Of a DNA stretch of 64,000 nt, positions 44,560 through 55,680 are shown piece by piece. Where the stretch lies: the NCBI GenBank assembly GCA_018340375.1, contig JAFFJZ010000007.1:20434001-20498000 (forward strand). The letters are read 5' to 3'. The stretch comes from Gonatopus flavifemur. Its lineage: Eukaryota > Arthropoda > Insecta > Hymenoptera > Dryinidae. Each line of letters starts with the position of its first letter. The stretch's first letter is position 1. The translations under genes and the position numbers were made by a program. The notes below the pieces were generated by a model. It did no database searches. It saw nothing but the letters and a program-made list of their open reading frames with translations, and was not told where the DNA came from.

Positions 44560-44836
44560 CTGGTTGAAGTGTCTTGGCAATTCATGAGAGAATGTTCTTA
44601 TTATGAAATGTTATGAATTTTGCTTCAGAAAATTCATAAGTAAACCACGAAGTCCTATGGACTTCTGCTTATGGTTCATCATAAATACTTATGAATATAT
44701 TTTCATACACACCCATGATGGATTATAAGCAGAAATTCACGGGACTTTGGGTTGACTTATGAATATCAAAATGCAAAATTCATAACGTTTTATGATGAGA
44801 ACATTGTCTTATGAATTGCTATGAGATTTCAACCAG
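44560..44836. repeat. 277-bp imperfect palindrome, CTGGTTGAA ends
   Basis: CTGGTTGAAGTGTC at the left and GATTTCAACCAG at the right are inverted. The interior is dominated by TTCATGAATT/CTTATGAAT units arranged symmetrically around about 44700. Same design as the other arrays. Confidence 0.6.
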
Positions 44837-45116
44837 GAATTTAGTATAGACAACGGTTATTCCCAGCATTCCCACAATTATTCAACATCAAAAACTTAGA
44901 TATTTCAGGTGACAAATTAATTAGAAAGTATTCACTTGTTCGGTAAACATTTGTTCTTTGTCCACTGACTTTTTTAATTAGTTGGATGATCGATGAATAT
45001 AATGAAAAGAAATAATGACCGTAACTTGATTGAGAGAATTATGCGTAGTTCCACATCATAATTCTGAGCATGGAAAGTAACATTTCATTGTAATCCCCAA
45101 TGATACCGAATCTGTC

Positions 45117-47064
45117 ATGAATTCACTCACTGTTGAATATGTTTCTCATTTCCAGATAAATATGTCACAAAACAAGAATACCATATGGGAATTTTTTATC
45201 AAGTCTGTGGATAATCCAGCAAAAGCTACTTGCAAAGAATGTGAGAAGATATTGTCATTAGGTGGTGGCGAAGCAAGAAGACAAACAACAACGGGCCTCA
45301 GAAATCATTCATCTACATTACACCCGCGAAAATATGCTGAATTCCAAACAATGCGTGAAAATCAAAAGTTTGAAACTGATCTCCATCAAAATATATCATT
45401 GGGAAATAAACGGCGTTGCACGGAAAGTGAAAAAACAATCCCTACTTTTGTTCAACCAAAATTGTTTGATTCCATTAAAAAATCTGAACCGTGGCCTGAT
45501 GACCATGAAATTGCAAAAAGAATAGATAAGTGCCTTATGGATCTTACTATAGTCGATATGCTTCCTTACTCTCTCATAGAAGGTGATGCATTTAGGCGTT
45601 TAAACTTGGCCGATCCTTTAGCGAATCGACGTTATAAATTCAAGTCCGAGAAATATTTTCGAACAGAATTGATGTCAGAAACGTATGAACGAGTGAAAAC
45701 CCATGTCAAAAGACTACTTTTTGAGAAAGCAACAGATATAAGTTTTACAATAGACATTTGGAGCAATTCAACAAAATCTTTCTCCCTGCTCAATTTTACT
45801 GGTCATTTTATTGATGAATGTGTGCAACGTGAGGTGATTTTAGGAGCTTTCGTATTTGAAAATGATCATACCGGTGATTACATAGCGCAAAAATTGACAG
45901 AAATAATAGAAGACTGGGATATAAAACATAAGATTCATATAGCATTAAGAGACAACGCAGCTAATATGGCTAGTGCCACTCGTAAATGTCACTTCAATTC
46001 TATCGGATGTATGGCACATAGTCTGCACTTAGTAGTAAAAGATAGTATATTCATTCAAAGTGATGTAGAGCAAATGATTAAGAAGAGCAGGAAAATAGTA
46101 TCGCATTTTAAAAGAAGCGAACCTGCATGCAGGTTCCTACGGGAATTTCAAAAAACATGCAACATTCCTGAACATGCTCTTATCCAAGATATAGATATTC
46201 GCTGGGATTCCACATATTTGATGTTAGAAAGAATGATTGAACAAAAACTCGCGATAAATTGATATTCGGTGGAACGTGGAGGCATTGATACATTGAATGC
46301 TGAAGAATGGCAATTAGCTCAGTCTGTGACCGTCATACTGAAACCTTTTTACTCATGTACGTTGGAGATTTCATCTGACAACGCATGTATCTCATCTATC
46401 ATTCCCAGTATTGCGATTATGAATAAAAAATTGAACAAAATCAATGATCCTGATCTAACACATTTGAGAGATTCGTTACAAAATTCTCTCAATACACGTT
46501 TCAATTATGTAAAGTCTTCCGAATCACTCATAGCAGCTACCCTTCTGGATCCTCGCTTCAAAACTCTATATCTGACTGAAGACGAAATAATAAGAGGCAA
46601 GGAAGAAATATCAGAGTTTTTAAAAAAAAAAGAGAACTGAGAATGCCACTGACAATGATGATGATGTATCTAATGGAGAATCCCAGGTTCAAGCTGTGAG
46701 TTCTCAATTATCTCACGAATACTTCTGGAATGAACATGATAAAGAAGAACAATTAACAAAAGATTTGAATTCAATAGCTGGACCTAATGAATTCTCTATC
46801 ATCGATCAACATTTGAATTCGTGTTTGATAGAACCAAGACTAAGTACTCCTGTAAATATTTATCAATATTGGCATACAACTCAATACCCTGTTCTTAAAC
46901 CTGCTGCGCGAAAATACCTTTCAGCCCCACCTACAAGTGTTGCAAGTGAACAATTATTCAGTACAGCTGTCCAAGCAGCAACCGAACGTTGTATATATAC
47001 CATGAACGTTCATAGTATATCTAAATATACTATGAACGTGCATAGTATATATACAACATTCTGA
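45117..47064 (+). pseudogene. hAT transposase (BED finger, RNase H core, hATC), three disabling changes
   Basis: The N-terminus has a BED zinc finger C39-x2-C42-x21-H64-x4-H69; the likely start is the second Met at 45162. The RNase H region is clear (DISFTIDIWSNSTKSF, LRDNAANMASA, GCMAHSLHLVV, DIRWDSTYLMLERM). The reading meets an in-frame TGA at 46260, continues in the same frame (GGIDTLNAEEWQLAQSV), and shifts frame in a poly-A run at about 46630. It then gives the hATC dimerisation block (YWHTTQYPVLKPAARKYLSA, ASEQLFSTA). The last residues are replaced by a 70-bp hairpin (46988-47057). Inactive, but only recently so by appearance. Confidence 0.9.
46988..47057. repeat. 70-bp hairpin inserted in the hATC-encoding end
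   Basis: Two 33-bp arms beginning GTTGTATATATAC pair around a CTAA loop with two mismatches. It begins shortly after the SEQLFSTA codons and substitutes the normal C-terminus. Confidence 0.8.
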
Positions 47065-47191
47065 TGCTACTAGGGTGGTCAGGTCTACGAAGAGTGTAGA
47101 AGCAACCTCAAAGGAGAAAACTTAGATAAACTTCTGTTTTTATATTACAATATTAAATTATTCGATTTAAATTATTAGAACTGATAAATTA

Positions 47192-48473
47192 TTAGGTGTA
47201 CAAATAAGTTTCCGCGGTTTGTCAAAAGATGGCCCCACCAGAAGGTTATGGAGAAATTGTCAGATGTAAAACGTAATATCCCAAGTTTAGTCATCTGGCA
47301 ACACCATAACCTTAAAGTACTAGTGATTCCGTATCAGCATCACGTAATTTTTTTCGTGCAAAAATGTCAAGTTTTATTCCGAATAAGCATCATTTGCGGG
47401 AACTTTTGATTTACTTCTTTAATGTGAAAAAATCTGCAGCTGAGGCGCATCGATTGCTTCTAGAAGCATATGGTGAAGCTGCTTTAAGTGAGAGAAGTTG
47501 TCAGGAATGGTTTCAAAAGTTTAAGAACGGTGAGTTTGACGTTAAAGACAAAGAACGCAGTGGAAGGCCGAAAGTGTACGAAGACATGGAATTAGAAGTA
47601 CTATTGGAGGAAGATTCGTCCCAAACGCAAAAAGAACTTGCACTTACTCTACAAGTGACTCAACAAGCAATTTCACATCGTTTAAAATCGTTAGGAATGA
47701 TTCAAAAACAAGGAAATTGGGTTCCATATGAACTAAAGCCGAGAGACGTTGAACGCCGATTATGCATGAGTGAAATGCTGCTTGCCAGGAATAAAAAAGA
47801 GTTTTTGCATCGTATAGTCACTGGTGACGAAAAATGGATTCACTACGATAATCCAACGAAGAGAAAGTCATGGGTTAAGCCCGGCTAACCATCAACATCG
47901 ACAGCTAAGCCGAATATTCATGGAAAAAACTCATGCTGTGTATTTGGTGGGATCAGCTTGGTGTCGTGTATTATGAATTGCTGAAACCAAGCGAAACCAT
48001 TACTGGAGCTCTCTACCGAACACAATTGATGAGATTGAGTCGGGCACTTAAGGAAAAACGCGCCCATTACTACTCCAGACACGACAAAATTATTCTTTTA
48101 CACGATAATGCTCGTCCACATGTTGCGGCGCCGGTAAAAACATACTTGGAAACACTCAACTGGGAAGTTTTACCCCACCCGCCGTATTCACCAGACTTAG
48201 CCCCTTCTGATTATCACCTGTTCCGGTCGATGGCACATGGTCTGTCTGAGCAGCGCTCCACATCATATGAAGACACCAAAAATTGGGTAGATTTGTGGAT
48301 AGCGTCAAAAGATGGAGAGTTTTTTCGACGGGGTATCCGAATGTTGCCAGAAAGATGGGGAAAAGTAGTGGCAAATGATGGAAAATACTTTGAATAAAAC
48401 GTAATGTACTTTTCCTTTACAATAAATTCCTAATTTTTTATAAAAAACCGCGGAAACTTATTTGTACACCTAA
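47192..48473 (+). mobile_element. 1,282-bp mariner element, TA TSD
   Basis: TTAGGTGTACAAATAAG at the left is perfectly inverted at the right for at least 29 bp. TA flanks both sides (47190-47191 and 48474-48475). Full length for mariner, with one transposase gene. Inserted in the hAT downstream of its transposase. Confidence 0.95.
47364..48397 (+). pseudogene. Mariner DD34D transposase, one stop and one frameshift
   Basis: Starts MSSFIPNKHHLRELLIYFF. HTH regions follow, then TGDEKWIHYDN with the first Asp. The gene stops at a TAA (47886) where family members have a Gln codon (PGQPS). About 40 bp later a one-base loss shifts frame. The rest is open: ILLHDNARPHV (second Asp), PYSPDLAPSDYHLF (third Asp, spacing 34 residues), ending GKYFE. 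The length equals a complete mariner transposase (about 344 aa). Near-intact, thus probably young. Confidence 0.93.
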
Positions 48474-48590
48474 TACTTTGTTCAAAACCTTTTTAAAGTT
48501 CATTCTATTATGTATAGAAATGTGATAATCATCATTAAAGAGTATTGTTATTGAGTAAGTTCTACATTGATTTCTAATAACCCAAACAGA

Positions 48591-49190
48591 CTCCGAAATA
48601 TTCCTCAGGAGTTCTAAAAAATATCTTTGGAGAGTATAAACAATCCTGAAAACTGCTTAAGGATCCTTTTTAGTATACTGAGAGAAATAAAAGCGTAAAA
48701 ATTACAATCTTCATTAACAGACATCACGGACAATATATACAAGATGATCGCTCAGCATTCGTTCAATACATTTCTATTTGGATGAAAAGAATTACTATTT
48801 AAATAGTCATTTATTAAACTCATGTTTAGCGATTCTCTTCTATTGTCTATTGTTCTCTTCTATCCTTATTCTATTATCCGTGTCTTCAATCTATCAATAA
48901 AGATTGTCATTTTCACGCTTTTTTCTCTCAGTGTATTCTAAAAGATGTCTCATGCGACATGAATAGATTTGAAAGGATCTCAAAGAAGTGTTCACTTTCT
49001 GAAGGAGCTCTTTTAGATTACTTGAAGAATTCTAAGAGATTTCTCAAAACTATCTTATCGATTTCTCAGACTGTTCTTGATTATTGGTTGAAAATTTCTT
49101 ATAAATTTTTTAAAACCTCCTCAAAGCTACTTCTTAGATTTCTAAACAAATTCTCAAAGTCATTTTACAAACATGTTTGAAACAGCTAAT
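48591..49190. repeat. AAGATATC-type array, partial
   Basis: CCCAAACAGACTCC at 48591 is a CCC-class terminus followed by TTCTAAAAAATATCTTTGG. Further TTTCTCAAA/AAGATGTCT-like units occur at 48935-49170. The right terminus was not identified. Confidence 0.4.
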
Positions 49191-49511
49191 CAATCAATTT
49201 CACAAAAAAGGTTACTATCGAGAAGATTATTTTTGAATTCATTTATCTAGAAAAAACCTTATGTAACAGTTTTTACTACCAAAGAGATACCTCGAATGAA
49301 AATTTCAAAAATGTCAAGAGCAGCCCGGTTTAATATTTGACGAACATCTGATTTGAATTATTGTCATCACTGTCATCGGTGGAAATAGTACTAATTTAGA
49401 CCCGATGATTCAATATATTTTAATGAAATCATGATTTGATTGAATTAGGGATAATGTGAACCTTTTGAATTTATTGATTGATAATTTCATGAATATGACT
49501 GAAAAAGTCTT

Positions 49512-49774
49512 CCCAGACACACCAAATTTTTTACATATCGAAAAGATTCCTTTTAGATTTCTCAAAGACATCGGATGCAACAGTTTTCATGCTCTAAAAG
49601 ATATCTGAAGTCAGGTGTCTTAAAGATTTCTCATAAATATATTACTTTCATAATTCGTAATCTTCAAGATATCTCATTTGAGATATCTTTCAGACGTTGA
49701 AAACTATTGCATCCGATTTCTTTTAGACATCTAAAAGGAATCTTTTCGATGTCCTAAAAATTTTGCTGAATGGG
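49512..49774. mobile_element. 263-bp palindromic CCC-class element, TSD TT
   Basis: CCCAGACACACCAAATTTTT at the left pairs with the right end read inward (CCCATTCAGCAAAATTTTT), then ATCGAAAAGATTCC and ATCGGATGCAA arms pair. TT flanks both sides. The core is AAAAGATATCT. Confidence 0.7.
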
Positions 49775-50029
49775 TTACTTTCGGCTTTCGGCCGAAATCC
49801 ATGAAAATTTGAAGACCTAGTTTCGGTTTCGGCCGAAAGCAAAAATTGGGTTTCGGCCGAAAGCAAAAATTGGGTTTCGGTCGGACACTAGTTGGTTATG
49901 TGGATGATTACGGAAATACGTGATCATTTGAACACTGGTTCTAAACTAAGACCATCACAATCGTTGTTCTCCTTTGCATATTCAATCATCTACACTTATC
50001 AATTTATTCCATTCGATCCAATCAACGAA

Positions 50030-51088
50030 ATGAATCACTATCCACCCTCTGAAATTAATGATATGATGCTTGTGCTTGGCTCATGTCACATTAATTACAA
50101 CGAAGCCGCAAGAGTTTACCGGGATCAGTATCCCGATCGCCGCATCGCACACCCCACGACCATCCGCCGACTTGAATTGAGGGCTCGACGAGGAGTATTG
50201 CAGCGAGATCTAAGACATCACCGGTACGATGAGAATGATATCCGTGCACTCACCATATTGGGACTTATCCACTTGGACCCTCATGTTAGTAGCAGATCGT
50301 TGGCACGAATAACTGGTATACCCCGGACTACTGTTTTTAGGATCTTGAAGCATGTCAAACATCGACTATACCACATTACGTTAAGTCAAGCTCTCACTCC
50401 AACCGACATAAGACTTCGAATTAGATTCTGCAACTGGGCACGAGCAAGGCTGGTTGACGATCCTCAATTCTTCGACTATGTAATGTTCTCCGACGAAGCA
50501 GCTTTTCAGAGCACTGGGCATTTAAATAGACACAACTCTCATTACTGGTCGGATGTTAATCCGCATTGGTATCGAGCAATCGACAACCAACATCGTTGGA
50601 GCGTAAATGCGTGGTGCGGGATCGTCAATGGCTATTTAGTCGGTCCACAGTTTTTCAACGGCACTTTGAACGGTCCCATGTTTCTGGAATTTCTGGCGGA
50701 TCATTTACCAGGCTTGCTTGAGGATCTGGATTTACAAACAAGGCAGAGAATGTGGGCCCAACTAGATGGAGCGCCACCTCATTACGCATTGATCGTGAGA
50801 GAATACCTTGATCATCATTTCCCGGGAAGGTGGATTGGACGAGGTGGGCCAGTTGCGTGGCCTCCACGCTCACCTGACTTGACATCTCCCGACTTTTTCT
50901 TGTGGGGATTTCTGAAAGACGAAGTATTCAAGGCCCAACCAACAACGAGGGAGGACATGATCGATCGCATCCGCACTGTTTGTGCCAACATACCGCGATC
51001 AGTGTTTCTGAAGACAGTTACAAATTTTCGGCGCAGACTGGGATTATGTATCCAGGCAGAGGGGGGGAACTTCGAGCAATTATTGTAA
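50030..51088 (+). CDS. DD41D Tc1/mariner-superfamily transposase, apparently intact
   Basis: An uninterrupted frame of 352 aa from the Met at 50030 (MNHYPPSEINDMMLVLGSC). I reject the upstream in-frame Met at 49892 because that segment follows a later hAT insertion. Domains: an N-terminal helix-turn-helix (the DUF4817-like region, about residues 5-60), a second HTH (SSRSLARITGIPRTTVFRIL, about residues 88-107), then DDE: D in VMFSDEAAF, D in AQLDGAPPHY, and D in SPDLTSPDFFLW, 41 residues after the second. The protein cuts and pastes DNA at TA sites. The 3' flank leads to a terminus-like repeat at 51310-51492. With the left side of its element split by the hAT, the element itself is unlikely to move as a unit. 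Confidence 0.88.
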   Translation: MNHYPPSEINDMMLVLGSCHINYNEAARVYRDQYPDRRIAHPTTIRRLELRARRGVLQRDLRHHRYDENDIRALTILGLIHLDPHVSSRSLARITGIPRTTVFRILKHVKHRLYHITLSQALTPTDIRLRIRFCNWARARLVDDPQFFDYVMFSDEAAFQSTGHLNRHNSHYWSDVNPHWYRAIDNQHRWSVNAWCGIVNGYLVGPQFFNGTLNGPMFLEFLADHLPGLLEDLDLQTRQRMWAQLDGAPPHYALIVREYLDHHFPGRWIGRGGPVAWPPRSPDLTSPDFFLWGFLKDEVFKAQPTTREDMIDRIRTVCANIPRSVFLKTVTNFRRRLGLCIQAEGGNFEQLL

Positions 51089-51309
51089 CAGCATCAAGCA
51101 CCCCTCATGTGAGAGGCAAGGGGACTCACGATAATCAAGCACTCCGGAGGGAACGGAGAACTACCACGTCCACGTCTTTGTTCCTGGATAGCGCTAAGAG
51201 TAGTTCATCAATAACTTCGACAGTCCATACCTCAATGGGTGGAAAGGGGTCCATGACCAGTGTTTCGTAAAGGGTTTGAAACCAGCTTTCCCATGCCATG
51301 ATAAAAAAA

Positions 51310-51492
51310 TGGAAGTCTCATTCAAAAAAACCATCTTGACCCCTGAATGACCTCCAAAATGACTTTTGAGGGATTATTCAAGGTCAGCATCATACTTCCC
51401 CTTCGGAACCCTAAACTTCTTATCTGAAACATTTTTTTCCATCCCCACTAGTTTCTGAGATATTTGACTATATCACTTTAAATAGTCCGTGG
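51310..51492. repeat. Internal, degenerate copy of the DD41D terminal repeat
   Basis: The minus strand matches the first about 180 bp of the element (TTTAAAGTGATATAGTCAAATATCTC, matching the left TIR, then the AAGTATGATGCTGACCTTGA region). The outermost CAGGGTGG is degraded to CCACGGAC. It may be the transposase gene's original 3' end. Confidence 0.7.
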
Positions 51493-51716
51493 ACCATTGA
51501 ATGGAATCAACCCTCATCTCCGTTGGAATCAGTCACAATCTTCGGATGACAGAGAAGAAGGAGAATTCATAAATGAATGGAAACATCGAATCTCTGTTTA
51601 TCATGAGAGACAGTTATGTATTCGGTCATTACGATTCACTATTGCATTTGAAATCCTTTGAAACATTTCATTTGATTCAATCAGGGTTCAACAAGGGTTG
51701 AATTAAGAATCAAACA

Positions 51717-51960
51717 TTGTTGTGCTACTTGGGTAATTTATGGATTTTTGGCGTTGGTCTGACCCGAATCAAAATATTTACGTCAACGAACCTTTCAGAG
51801 TCCCATAATTTCTTGGACTTTTATAAAGAAGTATGGTACCTTCCTCATAAAAGTCCCATAAAAAATAGCACTTTTAGAGGTATCTCCATAAAAAATAGTA
51901 CTTTTAGAGGTATCGGGTTAGATCAACGCCAAAAATCCATAAATTATGGTATTTTTCAAG
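51717..51960. mobile_element. Palindromic MITE-like insertion with internal direct repeats
   Basis: TAATTTATGGATTTTTGGCG at 51731 is inverted at about 51929-51948 (CGCCAAAAATCCATAAATTA). The centre has two direct copies of CCATAAAAAATAGNACTTTTAG. It interrupts the alignment of the two arms of the DD41D element. Confidence 0.65.
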
Positions 51961-52499
51961 ATACCTTTTCCTCCGTGTATTTACCATAGCATATAACGTT
52001 GATTGAGATGCACATTCGAACAGACACAAAAATCCTTTGGGCTTCCAGATAATTCACCGAAGGATTAGGGTAATCACTAATCTTTGTCTCACTACTGGAA
52101 TCATCACGCCTATCTACGCACTCAAGCTCTCGGTAGCCCTAGTTCACCGCGCGGCCATCAATGACTTGAACGGTTCATAACTTGCACCCCAATGGACGGA
52201 AGGGGGTCCATGACCAGTGTTTCGAGGAGGGTTTGAAACCAGCTTCCACATACCATCGTGAAAAAATAGGGGTCTGGTTCAAAGAAACCATCTTGACCTC
52301 CAAATGACCTTCAAAATGACCTCTGAGGGAATTTTCAAGGTCAGCACCATACTTGCCCCCTAAACTTTTCATCAGTAACGTTTTTTTCCATCTCTACTAT
52401 TTTCGGGGATATTTGACTATATCACTTCAAATGGTCCACCCTGTATATATATACACACATTAGGGTGGTTCTTATTTCACTCAAAACAGTTTGTTTCAA

Positions 52500-53600
52500 T
52501 CTGTTTTCATTTTCTGTGGTTGACAAAATCACAATATGTTGCTGATGAAATGTTCTTTGAAATTCAAAGCTCTGAAAAAGAAAAGGAAAATGCAAAAAAG
52601 ATGGAATTTGAAGAATCTCAAACAAGGAAAAACACAGGAGGCATTCAAAGTGATGTTGGACGGAAAATTGGAGGATCGACAAGAGAAAGACTTGGGAATA
52701 GAGAGTGGATGGACGAATATGAAGGGGGGCATAGGGCAATGTGCGGATGAAATTTTGAAGAACGATGGGATAGAGCCTAAGAAACCATGGATAACAGAAG
52801 AAATTCTCGATTTAATTGATGAAAGGAGGAAATACAAGAATAAGAATAGTGAACGAGACCAGCAGACGTACAAGGCACTGAGGAATAAAACAATCAGAGA
52901 ATCAAGGAAAGCAAAAGAACAATGGTTGGAGGGAAAATGTCAAGGTATAGAAGTAAGATTACATTTAGGGAAAATTGATGAAGCATATAGGATGGTTAAG
53001 GGATTTTTTGGACAAATGAAATCTAGAAGCAGTAAGATTAAAAATTCTCTAGGGTGACAATTGATAAGAACGGAGGAAGAAATAGAACAATGGATTAATC
53101 ATTTGGAAGATCTGTATAAACGGAGCGATAATATAGGATTTTTAGAGAGGGAGGAAGATATCGATGAAGAAGAATTGGGAGATTCAATTTTGAGATCGGA
53201 ATTCGACAGGGCTTTAGAAGAATTGAAAAATAATAAAGCGCAAGGAATAGATGGCATAAGTGCGGACCTTATCGAAGCCTCCAGTCAGAGAACTCGTGAC
53301 GCACTGTTCGAATTGGTCAGAGATATGTACGAAATAGGCGAAGTACCGAAAGATTTCCAGAAGAATGAAATTGTCGCCATCCCAAAAAAACAAGGAGCAG
53401 ACAAATGCGAGAACTACAGAACGATTAGTTTACCTTCACATGCCTCTAAAATACTGACAAAAATTATATACAGGAGAATAGAGAATAAAATAGAGTGTAG
53501 ATTAGCCGAAGATCAGTTCGGTTTCAGGAAAAATAGGGGAACGCGGGAAGCAATATTAGCACTCAGAACACATGAAAAATCTTTTTTTTCCTCATTCGAT
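52500..53600 (+). pseudogene. RTE-like non-LTR retrotransposon fragment (linker and N-terminal RT)
   Basis: 52536-53057 encodes the region between endonuclease and RT (KKPWITEEILDLIDERRKYK, SRKAKEQWLEGKCQ), closed by a TGA at 53055 in frame with the continuation. 53061-53580 gives EEEIEQWINHLEDLYK, NKAQGIDGISADLI, then GEVPKDFQKNEIVAIPKKQG, ENYRTISLPSHASKILTKI and EDQFGFRKNRGTREAI. These are the RT fingers of RTE/BovB-like LINEs. It ends at about 53575, before the catalytic YADD. 5' and 3' truncated. Confidence 0.8.
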
Positions 53601-53659
53601 CATTGCATTGAATTGCTATATATTCAGCGGATAACTCATGGCATTGAATAAATTGAACT

Positions 53660-55033
53660 ACGATATTGATGTTATGGTATGTGACATTCAATCAAATGTT
53701 ACATGTCGTTATTTCAAACTATTTTGATTCAATACAAATATATTTTACGCTCTTTCAAAGGAAATAATCAATTGAACCAAATCCATGAAAATTACAATCA
53801 ATTGCTCAAAGGATTGACTTAATTTCTCACGGGGTTGAGACAACTTCCTCTCCCAAACTCATCAGGCAGTTCAGTCAATTCCTAGATCCATTTCGCCGTA
53901 TCCAAATGCGTGGCGGGATTGAGGCAACTGAAACTTAGTTGAATCAAACTATCCTTTTTCTCAGTCTGCTTTACCCATCTACCATCTAAATCCTCTCAAA
54001 CAGTTAACAGGGTGTATCTAAGACGCGTAAACTCACGTTGGGTGATATGAGATAAATCACTTCACTATTCTAAGATGGATTTGAGGTTCTTGATGGATTC
54101 AAGATGGATATCTATTTGAAATCAGACTACAACTGCCTTACAGGAGCAGATAATCTCGATCGCACCTTTTTTTTATATTTTCAATTGTTTCAAAGATTTG
54201 TGATGATAAATTCCATATTCATTGCTATATGCTTTTGGAGAATTTTGATGTTCGTTCCTCTTTCTAATTGGTAATTTTTTATCATCCCCAAGACAACATG
54301 AGACTCCAAAGAATGTTTGACAGATGATCCACTGAACATTTCCTGAATATGAATGTACGTACAATGAACCAAAATTTCACCTACAAGATCTGTGCTCTCT
54401 TGAGGATGTAACTATAATTGACCTTCTTTTTCAGAACACTTTCATGTTCTGGCGAGGAAACCATTTCCTTAGTCTGACTAGGACCTGGTAAGGACCTGAT
54501 GAGGTCTCGTTCAGCCTTAGTCAAGCTCTGAAAACGGGTGGGGAATGTCACAATTCATTTCCAGCCGGGATTGTGTTTCCAACTTTGTGAAAAAAGTTTA
54601 TTCAGTCTGAGGATAGGACCGATCTTGCGCCATTTATAAGCTAAAAGGCTGGAACCAGGTTCAGTCTCAGATTGTTTACACCAACGCTCTCATCCAGCTC
54701 TTCGCACAAACTAGCGTGGTGGCGCTCAAACCGTATTGAATCGAAGTAACCTCCAAGATAATGCTGATCAATTTGGTTTTCAAAACATCAACAGTAAGTC
54801 AATAATGAAGTGTAAACAACAATTCTAAAAACAAATTATGTGTGTTGATATATAATTTGGCTTCAGAATTTTCTCATTTTCACACTTTATTGTTGAAATA
54901 TTATTGATATTCCAAAATCATAATAATTTTTGGGTGAGGTTGCTCCCCCAGGTCGCCATTTGGATTTTTAGTTTGCATGAAAGTCAACCTTCCAGAGGGC
55001 GCGCAAACACGTCCCAAGTATTCTTATTGGAAT
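53660..55033. other. No supported gene
   Basis: AT-rich sequence with a patch of short inverted words at about 54460-54540 (TAGGACCTGGTAAGGACCT). No protein or element ends recognised. A frame on the minus strand at 54170-54370 has no family resemblance. Confidence 0.45.
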
Positions 55034-55185
55034 CCCTAGTGAAAATGGGAGCGTAAGAAGGGTATGAAGCGACGTGGATGAGGAAACGGAACAGTATCCA
55101 AGCGCGGAAAAAGTGGAAATTGAAACATTTTGCGCTTCATTTATTTCAATGTGCACTCCCAGCAAGCGGAAATTTTCACCAAGGG
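55034..55185. repeat. 152-bp foldback, CCCTWGTGAAAAT ends
   Basis: CCCTAGTGAAAATGGGAGCG at the left and ATTTTCACCAAGGG at the right are inverted. It is related to 6131-6250 and to the boundaries of 15311-17765. Confidence 0.55.
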
Positions 55186-55680
55186 TTGGGTGGCCCTACT
55201 CACTACAATTTTGGAAAACCTATCACCGAATCAAAGGGTATATCTGTTTTCAATGTTTTCCCCCATTTTTTTTATTGGCTCGAATGATGTACGAACATAT
55301 GACAAATAATATCAAACAACATTTATTGATCAAAACATTTTTGAAAGACTCCTGAAATATGAATTATTGAAGGAACCCTGGGCGCTTCGAAAAGACAAAT
55401 TCTGAATCTCTCAATCATGTAGCGATATTGAATTTTGCTGAATCGTCCAAGGAAGAGGTGGAGAAGGGCTATTTGAACTTAGAAGGGCAGTTATATGGTG
55501 CTAGGATAGTAGGCTAAAGGTGAAAGAATCAGGGAGACTCTATTTTGTGAATTTGCTATAGGGAACTCATTCTCAGACCTTAAACACGTTTTTCTCGAAA
55601 CCATGTTATCAAAATCGGCAGGCAGTAGAACTCGAGTCATTCTGATCCGATTGACTGGTAGATTAAACTGTAGCTTCTCA
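55186..55680. other. No supported feature
   Basis: No coding or repeat structure was identified between the foldback and the next element. Confidence 0.45.

Larger units (their letters stand above)
40923..49890 (+). mobile_element. 8.97-kb hAT transposon with exact 8-bp TSD
   Basis: The ends CAGTGTCCGACCGAA and TTCGGTCGGACACTA are inverts apart from the last base. GTTGGTTA is duplicated at 40915-40922 and 49891-49898. Both ends carry TTTCGGCCGAAA subterminal palindromes (40960-41015 and 49785-49880). The transposase (45117-47064) is in the plus orientation. Its unusual length comes from nested insertions: MITEs at 41023, 42460 and 44057, arrays, a mariner at 47192, and others. Confidence 0.92.
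39980..52443 (+). mobile_element. DD41D Tc1/mariner-type element with long inverted arms, split by a 9-kb hAT
   Basis: The left end CAGGGTGGTCCATTTGAAG and the inverse at the right (CTTCAAATGGTCCACCCTG, ending 52443) are flanked by TA. The similarity continues inward over several hundred bp: 39980-40235 against 52185-52443, and 40530-40640 against 51965-52075. The left arm additionally holds an inverted copy of the transposase 3' end (40236-40490). An extra, degenerate internal terminus lies at 51310-51492. Transposase at 50030-51088. Without the inserted hAT (40923-49890) the element would be about 3.5 kb. Confidence 0.75.

Noticed and set aside
49892..50029. Upstream start for the DD41D transposase
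   Set aside because: The 46 extra residues begin inside the hAT target duplication and bear no family resemblance; the Met at 50030 starts the conserved N-terminus.
52461..52500. Left end of another TAGGGTGG-type transposon (TAGGGTGGTTCTTATTT)
   Set aside because: The start resembles the 6902 element's end, but no inverted partner or TSD was found before or after the LINE fragment.
54170..54372. Minus-strand coding exon
   Set aside because: Two overlapping frames of similar length, AT-rich codons, and no splice sites that chain.
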